A stretch of 64,000 bases of DNA, taken from Silene latifolia. Taxonomy: Eukaryota; Streptophyta; Magnoliopsida; Caryophyllales; Caryophyllaceae. Position 1 is the first letter of the stretch. Each line of letters begins with the position of its first letter. This document shows positions 1 to 10,785 of the stretch, piece by piece. The position numbers and the translations under genes were made by a program. The DNA lies in NCBI RefSeq assembly GCF_048544455.1, contig NC_133530.1, forward strand, positions 18,963,748 to 19,027,747, given 5' to 3'. The notes beneath the pieces were generated by a model. The model saw only the letters and a program-made list of their open reading frames with translations. It was not told where the DNA came from and made no database searches.

Positions 1-180
1 GTTCCTTTTCCCATTAAACTTGAAATGTTGGATGTAACTACGATCTCTCCCTACCTGGTGCTAATATTCCACTTTAGATTTGAGGAGGGTGGAATTGGCT
101 CTGATACCATGTAATGAAACCATCTCAACCAAAAGTTTAAACTGAACTGATGGTTGGAGTCCCAAGTTCGATTTTATACT
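1..180. repeat. Dispersed tRNA-like repeat, partial
   Basis: This stretch contains 'ctacctggtgctaatattcc', 'ggctctgataccatgt' and 'ccatctcaaccaaaagttt', all found again near 61130-61395. The reverse complement of the second motif resembles a tRNA-Met-complementary stretch (TGGTATCAGAGCC). It ends just before the B3 exon, so any earlier B3 exon lies outside the window. It may be a SINE or a terminal piece of a retroelement. Confidence 0.5.
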
Positions 181-209
181 CACTAGTTCGCTGCCCTAAA
201 ATGTATCAG

Positions 210-1125
210 GCAATTCCGAAGAAGTTTATGACAGAATATGGGATTGAACTTACGGATGTTGTAATCCTCAAAATTCCGACTGGTAAGACCTGGGAAGTCG
301 AGTTACTGAAAGAAAACGGCAGGACTTGGTTTAATGATGGTTGGAATAAAGTTGTAAAGTTCTGTTCAATATGTCATGGACATTTCTTAATGTTTACTTA
401 TGAAGGAAAGTCTCGGTTCAATGTGTATATTTTCGACATGACCGCCTGTGAGATTGAGTACCCTCTTGATCGTCATGAAACCAGTGAAGTTCGGAAGAGA
501 GTGATCAGTAAAAATAGGACCATGATATCAAGGAAAGGTGGTTTATTTACCCGTAAGGATATCAAGAAGGTTAATTCTTATCGGTTCAAAAACCCTTCTT
601 TTGCCATTGTACTGCACCCAACTCATGTGACGCCTACTCTTAATTACTTTCGTTTGGTAAGAATGAATTTTATTCATTGTACTACATAAGTATGTCAGAA
701 CATTGCATGCATACCATTCCATATGTGTAAAAACCGTCTTATACAAGTATTTGTGTTAAGTTAGTATTGTGTAAGACGGTTTTACATTACTACTGTTGTA
801 TAACGGTTTGATTTGTTTTGGTTTGGTGCGACAGCAAATACCATCAAATTTTGCGGCTGAATACTTAACAAATGCACAAGGGTACGGCACACTTGAAAAT
901 GCAACTGGGGATACATGGCCGATTAGATGCGTTCGAAGTACGTTAAAGCGTATGATATTGACTTGGGGATGGAAGGAGTTTGTAGTGGACAACAAATTAC
1001 GCGTCCGTGATATTTGTGTTTTTGAGTTGATAAATGCAGTCGAGTGTTTGTTCAAAGTTGAAATAATCCGACATTCATCTCCCGCATCAAGTGTGGATGT
1101 TTGTGTAGCTGGTCCGAGTATGTAA
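210..1125 (+). CDS. REM-type protein with two B3 DNA-binding domains (5' partial)
   Basis: B3 proteins of the REM group are plant nuclear DNA-binding proteins, often active in reproductive tissue. Two exons are inferred: 210-656, after the acceptor 'atgtatcag', and 835-1125, after 'gtgcgacag'; the donor is 'gtaagaatg' at 657. Both junctions are phase 0. Exon 1 encodes most of the first B3 fold, with IPTGKTWEVELLKENG, WFNDGW, GHFLMFTYEG and FNVYIFD, then the linker TRKDIKKVNSYRF and the start of the second B3 domain (NPSFAIVL). Exon 2 continues it with IPSNFAAEYL, TWPIRC and WKEFVVDNKLRVRDICVFEL. The first-exon start and N-terminus lie left of the window. The present stop is created by the LTR element starting at 1121; the pre-insertion reading would have ended a few codons later (GPSTST). 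A paralog lies at 63017-64000. I judge it functional or recently so. Confidence 0.85.
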
Positions 1126-2316
1126 TACCCGGAAAATATATATTTTACGTACTAAATAATTTCAAGTATTATAATAATGATATTTAGTTAAGATATTTAT
1201 ATTTTTACCTAAGACTAATTATTGTCATATTTATCCAATAGGATTTGTGCAAGTTTAACATTTCTTCATAATTAAGAAAGAAGAAGCAAAGAGGAAATTG
1301 AGTTTGTAATCCCTCATGATCATCACGTAGCATGCAGCCGACTTTGGAAGGCTATAAATAGCCCCTTCCCCATTCATTTTGTTAACTCACTGAAACTTAA
1401 TATCACTATTATTTCTTAACTAGGTCCATGTTAATTAAGTAAGGTATGATTTCAGGACCCTTTATCGTAGAAATTAGTAATTTCTTCAAAATAAGATGAT
1501 ATTATAAGTAAACATTTATAGAAATAATGATTATAGAGACCATGTTATTGTTGTTATTCCATTCACATGTTAATTTTATGTCCATTATATTATAGTGTTC
1601 ATGCTCATTTTTCATATAATGTTCATTTGGCCAATTGTAGCATTCGGGATACGATTACGGGAGGGGGACAACATTACAAATTTGACCTATGTACATGGAA
1701 GGGGGCACAGCCTCATGTGAACTACGGTTCTGATTATTACATCGGTAAAAATGCTGTGGGGTTTACACGGGTCTTAGACTCGGGATCCTGTGTACATGGA
1801 GGAGGGCTTAGCCCGGGGAGTTTTTACTCCGTAATGTGTCTCATTTCAGTAATAGTAGACCGGTAATCTATATTTTGCATATTATGCATATTATGATAAA
1901 ATGACAGGTTATGCATGTCTATTTAATATTTATTTGACTGTATTCATATGACCTATTTTCTATACTTGTGAGATGTGAATTGAGTAAAATATTAAAATGG
2001 AGGTAAGTAGGGCCGGTGGAGGTGACCGAAGTCATACTCAGCCTGTGGTTGGCTGATTCCGTTACTTTCATTCTTTTTCAGGTACATTAGTATCGGGGAA
2101 GGTCAAGTGTGAGGATTTTCAGATGACCTAATAGGATGGATATGTAATCGAGTTCTTAGTTTATAGCTTGTTAAGTGTATTTATCTTTATTCTTGTAAAA
2201 GCCTTGTATTCTCCGAAGGGAGAATACGGCGGTAACGTCCTATTTTTTCCGCTGCGGTCTTTTATTAATAAAAAGAGCTATTTTGAGCTGCATGTCTGCT
2301 TTCCGGGGGCGTTACA
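1121..2316 (+). repeat. 5' LTR of the element at 1121-6303
   Basis: This is the direct copy of 5114-6303 with TG...CA ends. 'ctataaatag' near 1350 is a plausible TATA box, and the A/T-rich tail near 2265 could support polyadenylation. The open frame at 1567-1866 inside it matches no family I know. Confidence 0.92.
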
Positions 2317-2599
2317 AAATGGTATCAGAGCAACTCTGCAACCGCGTGTTGAGCCTTCGGCCATACGTCTAGCAGGGTTATAGATTTTTGGGTCTACTAT
2401 AAAACTCGTATCAAACTTATAAAAACCGACTAAAAGAGAGAGGGGTAGATATAAAGTGTCTCGGATTACTTGTTTAAGTGATTTGTTTACTAATTCTTTT
2501 ATTGCTTTAATAATGTATAGTTTGGGTGTTCTAATTGTTTTTTTTCTTCTGCGTACATTACATTTTTTGCATGAAGTTGCTACTTGCGAGTCTCATGAG

Positions 2600-4332
2600 C
2601 AGGGGCGGACTCATGCATTGCCTTGGTGTAGCAAATGCTACACCAAATTTTAAAAAGATTAAGAGAAAATCTATGATTGCTACACCATTATTTCATAATT
2701 AATTGCACTAATGACGGTTGCCATATTAACTCCTTTTCCAAGTTTGTTTCTAAGAATGCGAGTGATACTCTCTGTGTTTCCTTTAATGATATTCCAATTT
2801 CCCATAATCAGAATTAATTAATTACTAGATTAATGACAACAAAAATCTCAAAGATAATTAATATTTTTATACGAAGTATTTTTTTTAGAGAAGAACAATT
2901 CATTAATAGAATGTCATACGACACTTACAAAGAATAATTATAATCGAAAACAAATCTAATGGAAACCAAAGAAAAATAATTTTCTTATAAACTAGGGATC
3001 TCAAAACAGCATCTGACAATTCGGCTCGACCTATTATCGCTATCTTCATGTAGCTTTTGAGGGGATCATTCGTTTGATTTATGATATAAAATTTACCTCT
3101 GACTGGTTCCAAAGATCGTTGACAAATTACTTTTACCCTTTGAAAGAACACGCTGCAAACCATCAACGAACTACTCTTGACTATATTACTGATGAAACTA
3201 ACCCCACGAATAAATGGAAAAACCCCGAAATAAGGGACGGAAAAACGATTCTCACCAAAAGGGAGACTTTTATTGAATAGAAGATAGATATGCATACTAT
3301 TGATTGAAATTTGAAACAATTTTGGGGCTTACCATCGATCAATTGATAATCGATGGGATCCCCCTGTATAATATGATGGAGGCTAGGGTTTTTTAGAGAG
3401 AGTTTTTTTAGAGAGAGTTTTATACGAAGTATTTGACTATTGAGTAAGCAACTTCTTCAATGCCATTTGTTTTTTCATTTTCAGTTTTTTTTTAGAGAAA
3501 TGATAAATACAACCCAGTGGGTTGTATTTAAGCATTTAATACCCTTCTTTTTTTATAAATTACCCATTGAGTTGTATTTATCATGACCTTTTTTTTATAC
3601 AATATGTTCATAGTTGACTTATCACACCATTTAGGGAGATTATTTGCCTTTTTTCCCCTCATTCTATCATATTTGAACGTTTGAGTAGAACCACAACATT
3701 AAGAATTGTGGGTTTTGTTTTTTATAGTTCTAATTCATATGAGAATAAATATTTGATAAATGAATATTTTATTTGTTGATAGATTAAAATTAAAAATGAT
3801 GTGGATGAAGCTCACAAACCGTAAGAATAAATAAGCTACGTTAAATCGTAAAGTAGTTTCAAATATGAAAATTGGTCAAATGTTGGCCACTAATTTACCT
3901 TTTATTTTTAGAATAAGTCTTGCTTATTGTAACTTGTAAGTTATAGTGAAAGGGTGAAAAGCGCCATCATCCTCAAAAAAAGTGTGGCTTTCGATGGTTT
4001 TACACTTCTGTAAATTATTCTTATTTACAACAGTTGTAGACAAGAATTTGTTTTATTTTTATTGTCCGACATGGTTAAATTCTATTAGAAACAAATTCTT
4101 GTTTAAGACAGATATTTCCATTTTAAACAATAAAATTAGTCAAATAGATGGACATGGCAAATAAACAGAATATCGACGGAATGGTCAAATCTTGCTCCAT
4201 CCACTTAGGTTAGCATTTGACCCGTTTTATACCTAAGATGAATGTATGGTCTTAACTATTTAGGGAGACAACTGTTTGTTATTAATATGCAAATTTTGCT
4301 ACACCAAATAAGAACTTCTGGGTCCGCCCCTG
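2600..4332. mobile_element. hAT-type DNA transposon, no transposase seen, nested in the LTR element
   Basis: Inverted ends CAGGGGCGGAC (2600) and GTCCGCCCCTG (ending 4332) are flanked by the 8-bp duplication CTCATGAG at 2592-2599 and 4333-4340, which is the hAT signature. Subterminal 'tggtgtagca' motifs also occur in inverted order. No transposase frame is visible, so it is a non-autonomous 1.73-kb element. A - strand open frame at 2903-3319 (138 codons) resembles no family I recognise. 'attcattaatagaatgtcat' near 2900 has the look of a LINE tail. Confidence 0.9.
3499..3588. mobile_element. Small palindromic MITE inside the hAT-type element
   Basis: The ends 'atgataaatacaaccca' and 'gagttgtatttatcat' are inverted repeats about 90 bp apart. 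The left end is itself palindromic (acaacccagtgggttgt). There is no coding capacity and the superfamily is not assigned. Confidence 0.6.
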
Positions 4333-5113
4333 CTCATGAGATATATGCATATTTATTTGTGTGCTATACGTTAAGAAAGTTTCGGGACATTTTACCTTTA
4401 AGATTTTACTCTATCCTTCCACTCATTATATTTTAATATAGTTTTGAAAATTTCGAAGTTTTTATACTCAAGCTATTTCTCGTATTAGAAAAGTTCAAAT
4501 TTGTTCCAGTTAGTCATTGGTATTTTTTCCAAAATTTTATGTTGTATATTTTAAAAAAATTAGCTTTACTAAAACTTTGAAATAAAATTTCAATTTTTGT
4601 TTTCTTTGCCTTATGCTTATTAAATTTTGGTTGTTTTCTTCCGATTTCGAAGTTTTAACTGTTTCACGTATACGAAAATTTCTCGCTACTTTAAGTTAGT
4701 CTTTGATGTATATATTTTCAAAATTTTATGTTCTATAGATATTTTTAAAAAAAAAATTTACCTAAAGAAGTTGAAAATGAAATTTTAAATATTTTTTTGT
4801 TTTCCTTATCTTTGTGCGGTTATTGGGATGTCATTACTTGTTATTGGAGATATCTAATAACCGGTTTAGCACCTACTAACGCATGATTTGAGTTTGTCTT
4901 TGAATTGGATTACTCGAATTTTTGTTCGCGACGGGAATTCTTGCGTTCCATTATATAAGACGTACGCTTTTTACTAGTTTCATAAATGTGATTGAAATAC
5001 TTTTATTTAAGGAAATTCTTATAACTTTCTTTAGTTTTGAGAAAACGAAATTTTAACTTTTTCATTTTCTATTTCCAAGTTTCGGGACGAAACTTATTTT
5101 AAGGAGGGTAGAA

Positions 5114-6303
5114 TGTAATACCCGGAAAATATATATTTTACTAAATAATTTCAAGTATTATAATAATGATATTTAGTTAAGATATTTATATTTTTACCTA
5201 AGACTAATTATTGTCATATTTATCCAATAGGATTTGTGCAAGTTTAACATTTCTTCATAATTAAGAAAGAAGAAGCAAAGAGGAAATTGAGTTTGTAATC
5301 CCTCATGATCATCACGTAGCATGCAGCCGACTTTGGAAGGCTATAAATAGCCCCTTCCCCATTCATTTTGTTAACTCACTGAAACTTAATATCACTATTA
5401 TTTCTTAACTAGGTCCATGTTAATTAAGTAAGGTATGATTTCAGGACCCTTTATCGTAGAAATTAGTAATTTCTTCAAAATAAGATGATATTATAAGTAA
5501 ACATTTATAGAAATAATGATTATAGAGACCATGTTATTGTTGTTATTCCATTCACATGTTAATTTTATGTCCATTATATTATAGTGTTCATGCTCATTTT
5601 TCATATAATGTTCATTTGGCCAATTGTAGCATTCGGGATACGATTACGGGAGGGGGACAACATTACAAATTTGACCTATGTACATGGAAGGGGCACGGAC
5701 CTCATGTGAACTACGGTTCTGATTATTACTGGTAAAAATGCCAGGGGGATTACACGGGTCTTAGACTCGGGATCCTGTGTACATGGAGGAGGGCTTAGCC
5801 CGGGGAGTTTTTACTCCGTAATGTGTCTCATTTCAGTAATAGTAGACCGGTAATCTATATTTTGCATATTATGCATATTATGATAAAATGACAGGTTATG
5901 CATGTCTATTTAATATTTATTTGACTGTATTCATATGACCTATTTTCTATACTTGTGAGATGTGAATTGAGTAAAATATTAAAATGGAGGTAAGTAGGGC
6001 CGGTGGAGGTGACCGAAGTCATACTCAGCCTGTGGTTGGCTGATTCCGTTACTTTCATTCTTTTTCAGGTACATTAGTATCGGGGAAGGTCAAGTGTGAG
6101 GATTTTCAGATGACCTAATAGGATGGATATGTAATCGAGTTCTTAGTTTATAGCTTGTTAAGTGTATTTATCTTTATTCTTGTAAAAGCCTTGTATTCTC
6201 CGAAGGGAGAATACGGCGGTAACGTCCTATTTTTTCCGCTGCGGTCTTTTATTAATAAAAAGAGCTATTTTGAGCTGCCTGTCTGCTTTCCGGGGGCGTT
6301 ACA
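5114..6303 (+). repeat. 3' LTR of the element at 1121-6303
   Basis: This is the direct copy of 1121-2316. It is preceded by the purine tract 'aaggagggtagaa' and followed by the target-duplication copy GAGTA. Confidence 0.92.
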
Positions 6304-6308
6304 GAGTA

Positions 6309-6899
6309 CTTCTACATGATCTCAGAAAGTGAAGTGTGAGTTAATATTAATTGATGACTAACACTGTTAAAAACAGTAACGTTGTTTAATTTTCGGAACT
6401 TTGTATAGTCGAGATTCGTAAGGCTAGGGAAAGAAGGCTCCCGGGAAGGCAGGAACTATATCATTTTGGTGTTTATGTAGTCAGTCCATTGTTGAAACTT
6501 TTCAGACTCTGGACTATGGACAATGCATAGCTAGATCCACTCGTAACTCGTTGCTTGGTTTTGATTTGTATATAATGTAATATGATATAACATTAGAGTT
6601 GATCGGGTCATCGTGTTAAGTTTGTACTGTCGAATCTAAATCTTAATTAAACTTTAGTTTTTGATTGTTGAATCTACTACTATGTCAACTGAATTTATAT
6701 TTGTCTATACAATTTTGAAAGGAACATGTAATAGACAACGGAGCACAATTGTCAGTACTCATTTATAAATCAAGAAGTCCGAAAATCTAGTCAACATTCT
6801 AACACCTTCTACTCATTAGGGGAACATGCTAACATCCTCTTTATGCAATTGAAATTCTCTCCATTTCTTTCTCTCCATTTTCTCTCACAAATTCATTTA
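6309..6899 (+). other. Displaced 3' flank of the left B3 gene
   Basis: After the target duplication GAGTA, the sequence 'cttctacatga' continues the B3 reading frame for three more codons to a TGA. The rest is A/T-rich with no further gene. It was probably the original 3' UTR, now separated from the gene by about 5.2 kb of retrotransposon. Confidence 0.55.
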
Positions 6900-7194
6900 G
6901 GGGGCGTTTGATTCAAATATTAGGTATGGAATGGATTCTAACTCCAAGGGGGTATGGAGTTAGAACCCCATATATGTTTAAAGTTGTTTGGTTCAATCCG
7001 GGTATGGGAATAATGATGTGTTGGGTGGAATGGAGTTGGAAACTTGGGGAGAGAGATGGGTATGGAATTCCAAGGGGTTGGAATGGAGTTAGAATCCATC
7101 AGGTATCTAACTCCATTCCAAAATGCTCCAACCAAACATTGGAATGGCCTGAATCCATTCCAATCCATTCCAAAAGCTCCAACTAAACACCCCC
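6900..7194. mobile_element. Tourist-like MITE (about 295 bp)
   Basis: The inverted ends GGGGGCGTTTGATTC and AACTAAACACCCCC are flanked by TTA at 6897-6899 and 7195-7197, the PIF/Harbinger-type target duplication. The inside is a long imperfect palindrome built on 'ggaatgga' words. Open frames here on both strands are palindrome artefacts. Confidence 0.85.
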
Positions 7195-7652
7195 TTAATA
7201 ATATTTCTTCTTTACACACTATTAACCCTTTATTTTTATGCATAAATGTACAACCGTTCAATATTATCGAAATGCAATCTGAACCGTTAAAAGTAACTTG
7301 CTTCTTTTTAGGAAATGGAGATGATCTTAACTGTACCAACCAAATGCAACTGATACAAACATGCTAGAATTCCTAGAAAGCGGCACACTTTAAAATGCAA
7401 CTGGTGCATGGCCCATTAATTGCCAGGGCAAAAGGCCAATATGACGGAACATAACAGTATATCAATCGGATCAACGAGCTTAGCTTAAACTTGTATCATC
7501 TCAAAACCGATATAAATAAACTCTTAAATTCGTATTTCACACTCACCTCTCACATATGCCCATTATTTAACTATTTACAATTTTACACCATTGATTCAAG
7601 AGTGGGGCCGTAGGGGATACAAAAACAAGTGGGCGCAGTTGATTGTTCTCAC
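7195..7652. other. Intergenic, no gene seen
   Basis: This is A/T-rich sequence between two MITEs. No frame with recognisable similarity was found on either strand. Confidence 0.6.
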
Positions 7653-7846
7653 ATATCAAAGCGTCTTGCTTGTTGCGACGGACATTATCCGTCACAAGCT
7701 GAAGACGGATAATGTCCCTCTCACAATAAGGCAAGTGGAAGAGCAAGTGGAGGGAAATGGAGCACTTCATGATAGTGCCACTTGCATATTATAAGGGGCA
7801 CTATCCGTCTTCAGCTTGTGACGGATAGTACCCGTTTCAATGAGAA
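7653..7846. mobile_element. MITE of the CCGTCACAAGC family, copy 1
   Basis: One end is TATCAAAGCGTCTTGCTTG and the other is 'caatgagaa'. Inside are inverted copies of 'ccgtcacaagctgaagacgg'. Related copies lie at 8931-9114, 29538-29728 and 52923-53100. The superfamily is uncertain because a target duplication was not fixed. Confidence 0.7.
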
Positions 7847-7890
7847 CTAGTTTTAAACCCGTGTAATATTTGCACGGGTATGCTTTTTTA
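7847..7890 (-). mobile_element. Helitron 3' terminus, - strand
   Basis: On the - strand this reads hairpin ACCCGTGC...GCACGGGT-like stem, short spacer, then CTAG followed by T, which is the plant Helitron 3' signature. The rest of the element was probably interrupted by the next one; its 5' end was not found. Confidence 0.5.
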
Positions 7891-7959
7891 ATTTTGTTTA
7901 TAATATTCACATTTGACATGGTTAGTTAATGTCATGAAATTAATTAGAGTATTAATTCA

Positions 7960-8740
7960 CTAGTATAGAAACCCGTGCTACAGCACGGCAATTTAATAGG
8001 GGTCATTCTAGAGATTTGGAGTATTTATATTAATTTTATAAATTGAATATAGGTTTAATTTAATGTACATGTACTTTTTTATATAAATTATAATCATATG
8101 AAGGCAATTACAGCCATTGTAAAGCAGCTTAATTATCAGTGCCAACATCTATCGAGGCAATTTGAGGCAATTTTTGTAGTTTATTATCAGTGCCAATATC
8201 ATTTGCAAATCTCAGTGCAATATCATTTGCAATTTGGGAGATAATCTCATTACAATATTGTGTATTGGGTATATAAATTGCGAAATAATGGTGGTAGAAT
8301 ATTTTTAAATATTGTAGTGTTTATAAACTGCCATTTTATTTTATTGTTCTTCATTTTTGTGATTTTCTTTGTATATATTTATTATTGTTCAAAATAGATT
8401 GAAGATTGATAGCAATTATTTGACATCAATATTATTGTATAGGATTTCGTAGAAGGAAAATTTCATATATGGGGTATAGTGATTGATGGCTATATTATTG
8501 TTTAGAATATTCTAGAAGAAATATCTCATATATGGAGATATTGATAGCCGTAAATAATATTATTGATCATTGATTGTGTAGAGTAATTTGGGTTGACTAA
8601 AATATTTTGATTATAATATATTATAAGGGGATATTCTAGAATAGATTATATTCTAGAATAGAATATTCTGTATGAGGGAAAAGGTGAGCGGGAAAGTTGA
8701 GCGGGAATAACACAGTTGTGTTATTCTTTTAGTCTATAGG
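7960..8740 (-). mobile_element. Probable small Helitron, - strand
   Basis: On the - strand the 3' end is the hairpin GCCGTGCTGTAGCACGGGT, then 'ttctata' and CTAG followed by T. The inside is A/T-rich with no gene. The right boundary is a guess, placed near the palindromic 'aacacagttgtgtt' and 'ctatagg'. Confidence 0.45.
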
Positions 8741-8930
8741 GGATGGTTGAAATAAAAATACTTGATAAATTAACATTGTGTAAAAAATTTCTTCAAAGAA
8801 CGTGGGGTGGGATGTAGGGTTAGGATGCTTTTTTTTTAATAAGAAAATTTCTAAAATAGTTGAGCTAATGAGAAGCCTTAAAAAAACTTGGGAAAGGTGG
8901 ATTTGTGCTCATATATATAGACACACAAAA

Positions 8931-9114
8931 TCTCATTGAAGACGGCGATATCCGTCACAAGCTTGTGACGGATACCGTTTCCTCTCACAAAATACCCATG
9001 GAGAGGTGAGTGGGAAGCACATGGGGGGTGCCCCACCTTGTCCCCTCTCCCTTTTTGTGAGAGGTGTTCAGCTTGTGACGGGATTAGCCCGTCACAAGCA
9101 AGACGCTTTGATAT
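8931..9114. mobile_element. MITE of the CCGTCACAAGC family, copy 2
   Basis: The left end is TCTCATTGAAGACGG and the right end is CAAGCAAGACGCTTTGATAT, the reverse complement of the left end of copy 1. So this copy lies in the opposite direction. Confidence 0.75.
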
Positions 9115-9585
9115 AGACAAGACACAACTAATAAAATTTACCAAATCTAGTCTACATAGACAAGAGACGACTAATAAGAATTTCAATCATAGGTATCAAA
9201 GATTAATGTGAATGCATTAATGTCTGACCGTGTGAGTTTTATTAGCAGCCTTCCATGACCCGAATCACCCAACTTGAAAAATCGATCTGAGCTCAACCGA
9301 CACCATAATTAACTTGACATATGCAACCCGATCCAATTGTTTATTATTGCATACAAGCTTTGTCCCTAGATAACTCCATAACAAGACACCTAAAAATGGC
9401 CTGAACCAAAATCATTCGACATAGCCCGTGTTCTTGTAAACCCGAAAACCTGAAATTAAATTGAGCCTTCCCAAATCCGACTTGATTGAGCCATTTGCGG
9501 ATTCCCTCTCATTCTCCGATCATAAACCCTCCCAATTCTCAATTGAAATTGAAGAAACAGTCTGAAGAAACTCAAAACACCAAAA
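9115..9585 (+). promoter_or_regulatory. Upstream region of the first F-box gene
   Basis: This shares with the upstream regions of the copies at 20847, 30139 and 38777 a degenerate block rich in 'acccgaa' and 'aacccga' words, and just before the start 'ccaattgaaattgaag' and 'actcaaaa'. The shared block shows that the duplicated unit includes the promoter. No TATA box can be named with confidence. Confidence 0.5.
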
Positions 9586-10785
9586 ATGGCGGCATTTCTA
9601 CCATTAGAACCTATCACAGAAATCCTCACTAAACTTCCTGTTAAATCACTTCATCGTTTCAAATGTGTCTCAAAAACATGGAATTCCATAATTACTTCTT
9701 CAAAGTTCATCAAACAACATCTTCATCAAACCCTAATCTCTAACACCAACAACAACATCATCATCTCTAACAATTCCATCTTCTCCTCGGCCATATCCAC
9801 TGTCAAACTCCCCTTCGATAAGGTAAACCATGCTCTAAATAACATCCCTCACTGTCCCCCTGTCTACATATCCGGAAGCGTCCATGGTGTCCTCCTGCTT
9901 GTTGACTCCCCTAAGCAAACTTTATGTTTATTCAACCCATCAAACAAAACGCAACGTTTAGTCCCTCCTGCTCCGTCTCAGAAGCCGGCTTGTGATGATT
10001 TTGAGAATTTGGAGGTGTTCGGGTTTGGGTATGATAGTGTTACGGATGATTACAAGGTTGTTAGGTTGGTTGAGTGGTTTGACTCGGGTTCGGGTTTGTG
10101 TAGGGAGACGTCTGTTTATAGTATGCGGAATGACTCGTGGGAATCTGTTAATGATGAGACGTCTGTTTCATATACTCTTGAGGAGATCAATGCTGTTGCT
10201 GTTGATGAGGTATTGTATTTTGTCGTGATTTCGACGGATTATAAGTCGGTGATGAAATGTTTTGATCTTAGGACTAGTACGTTTTCGCTGGTGGATTTTC
10301 CCGAGTTGGATAGTGATAGTGGTAAAACGATGAGTTTGAGAAGTTTATGCGGGTGTTTGTGCTTGCTTGTGAGTTACCATAAGCATAGGGTTGGCTTGGA
10401 CTTTGAGTTTTTATATGCGGATGTGTGGGAAATGAATGATTATAAGTGGGTTAAGCTGTTTAGTATTCGAAAGAGTGAAATTTGTAAGCATTGTATGTAT
10501 CTTAGGCTTGTTACTTACTCCAAAGATATGACGAGTGTGTTGATTGAGGTTGATAGTATTTGGTTTGGTTGGTATGATTTGGTGACTAAAAAGTTTAAGA
10601 GAGTTCCGGTTCAAGGGCTGGAAGCTGTGGATGCTCCTTATGTGGCTTATCCCTGTGTGGAGAGCCTTGTTTCGGCTGTGAATAACAAGTTAGAGTCGAC
10701 GAAGGAAGGAACTAGGCGGCCTAAGAAGACCATTGAGAAAATGAGAAGTAAAATCTATATCTTTGGCTGTTATGTTTCCTTTTGA
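9586..10785 (+). CDS. F-box protein with FBA-type C-terminal domain (array copy 1)
   Basis: F-box proteins of this plant type dock on SKP1 in an SCF ubiquitin ligase and bring in substrates through the C-terminal FBA/kelch-like region. The 399-residue single-exon frame starts MAAFLPLEPI. The F-box spans about residues 5-48 (LTKLPVKSLHRFKCVSKTWN). The FBA region runs roughly from 95 to 300, with LCLFNPSNKTQRLVPP, GFGYDSVTDDYKVVRL, SVYSMRNDSWESV and CFDLRTSTFSLVDFPEL. The loop with DPDNKFTGNPFYNHEF found in copies 2 and 4 is shortened here to HRVGLDFEF. The C-terminus is extended by about 12 residues (SKIYIFGCYVSF) that correspond to 3' UTR in copies 2 and 4. The frame is intact; the substrate is unknown. 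Confidence 0.93.
   Translation: MAAFLPLEPITEILTKLPVKSLHRFKCVSKTWNSIITSSKFIKQHLHQTLISNTNNNIIISNNSIFSSAISTVKLPFDKVNHALNNIPHCPPVYISGSVHGVLLLVDSPKQTLCLFNPSNKTQRLVPPAPSQKPACDDFENLEVFGFGYDSVTDDYKVVRLVEWFDSGSGLCRETSVYSMRNDSWESVNDETSVSYTLEEINAVAVDEVLYFVVISTDYKSVMKCFDLRTSTFSLVDFPELDSDSGKTMSLRSLCGCLCLLVSYHKHRVGLDFEFLYADVWEMNDYKWVKLFSIRKSEICKHCMYLRLVTYSKDMTSVLIEVDSIWFGWYDLVTKKFKRVPVQGLEAVDAPYVAYPCVESLVSAVNNKLESTKEGTRRPKKTIEKMRSKIYIFGCYVSF

Larger units (their letters stand above)
1121..6303 (+). mobile_element. LTR retrotransposon, short non-coding internal region (Ty3-like)
   Basis: Two near-identical direct terminal repeats of about 1.19 kb lie at 1121-2316 and 5114-6303. They start TGTAATACCC and end GCGTTACA. 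The 5-bp target duplication GAGTA lies at 1116-1120 and 6304-6308. A primer-binding site TGGTATCAGAGC follows the left repeat at 2320-2331, and a purine tract precedes the right repeat at 5101-5113, so the element reads on the + strand. The internal 2.8 kb shows no recognisable gag or pol, and much of it is a nested hAT-type element. It looks like a non-autonomous derivative. The repeats differ at only a few places by eye, so the insertion is young. Confidence 0.93.

Noticed and set aside
2903-3319. 138-codon - strand frame in the hAT-type element as a transposase or captured gene
   Set aside because: No transposase motif or known domain was found; it is A/T-rich and unsupported.
6908-7367. 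Overlapping open frames on both strands rich in Trp, Met and Pro
   Set aside because: They come from the palindrome of the Tourist-like MITE.
9992-10614. Open frames on both strands inside the F-box genes, repeated in every copy
   Set aside because: They are shadows of the F-box frame and recur only because the genes are paralogs.
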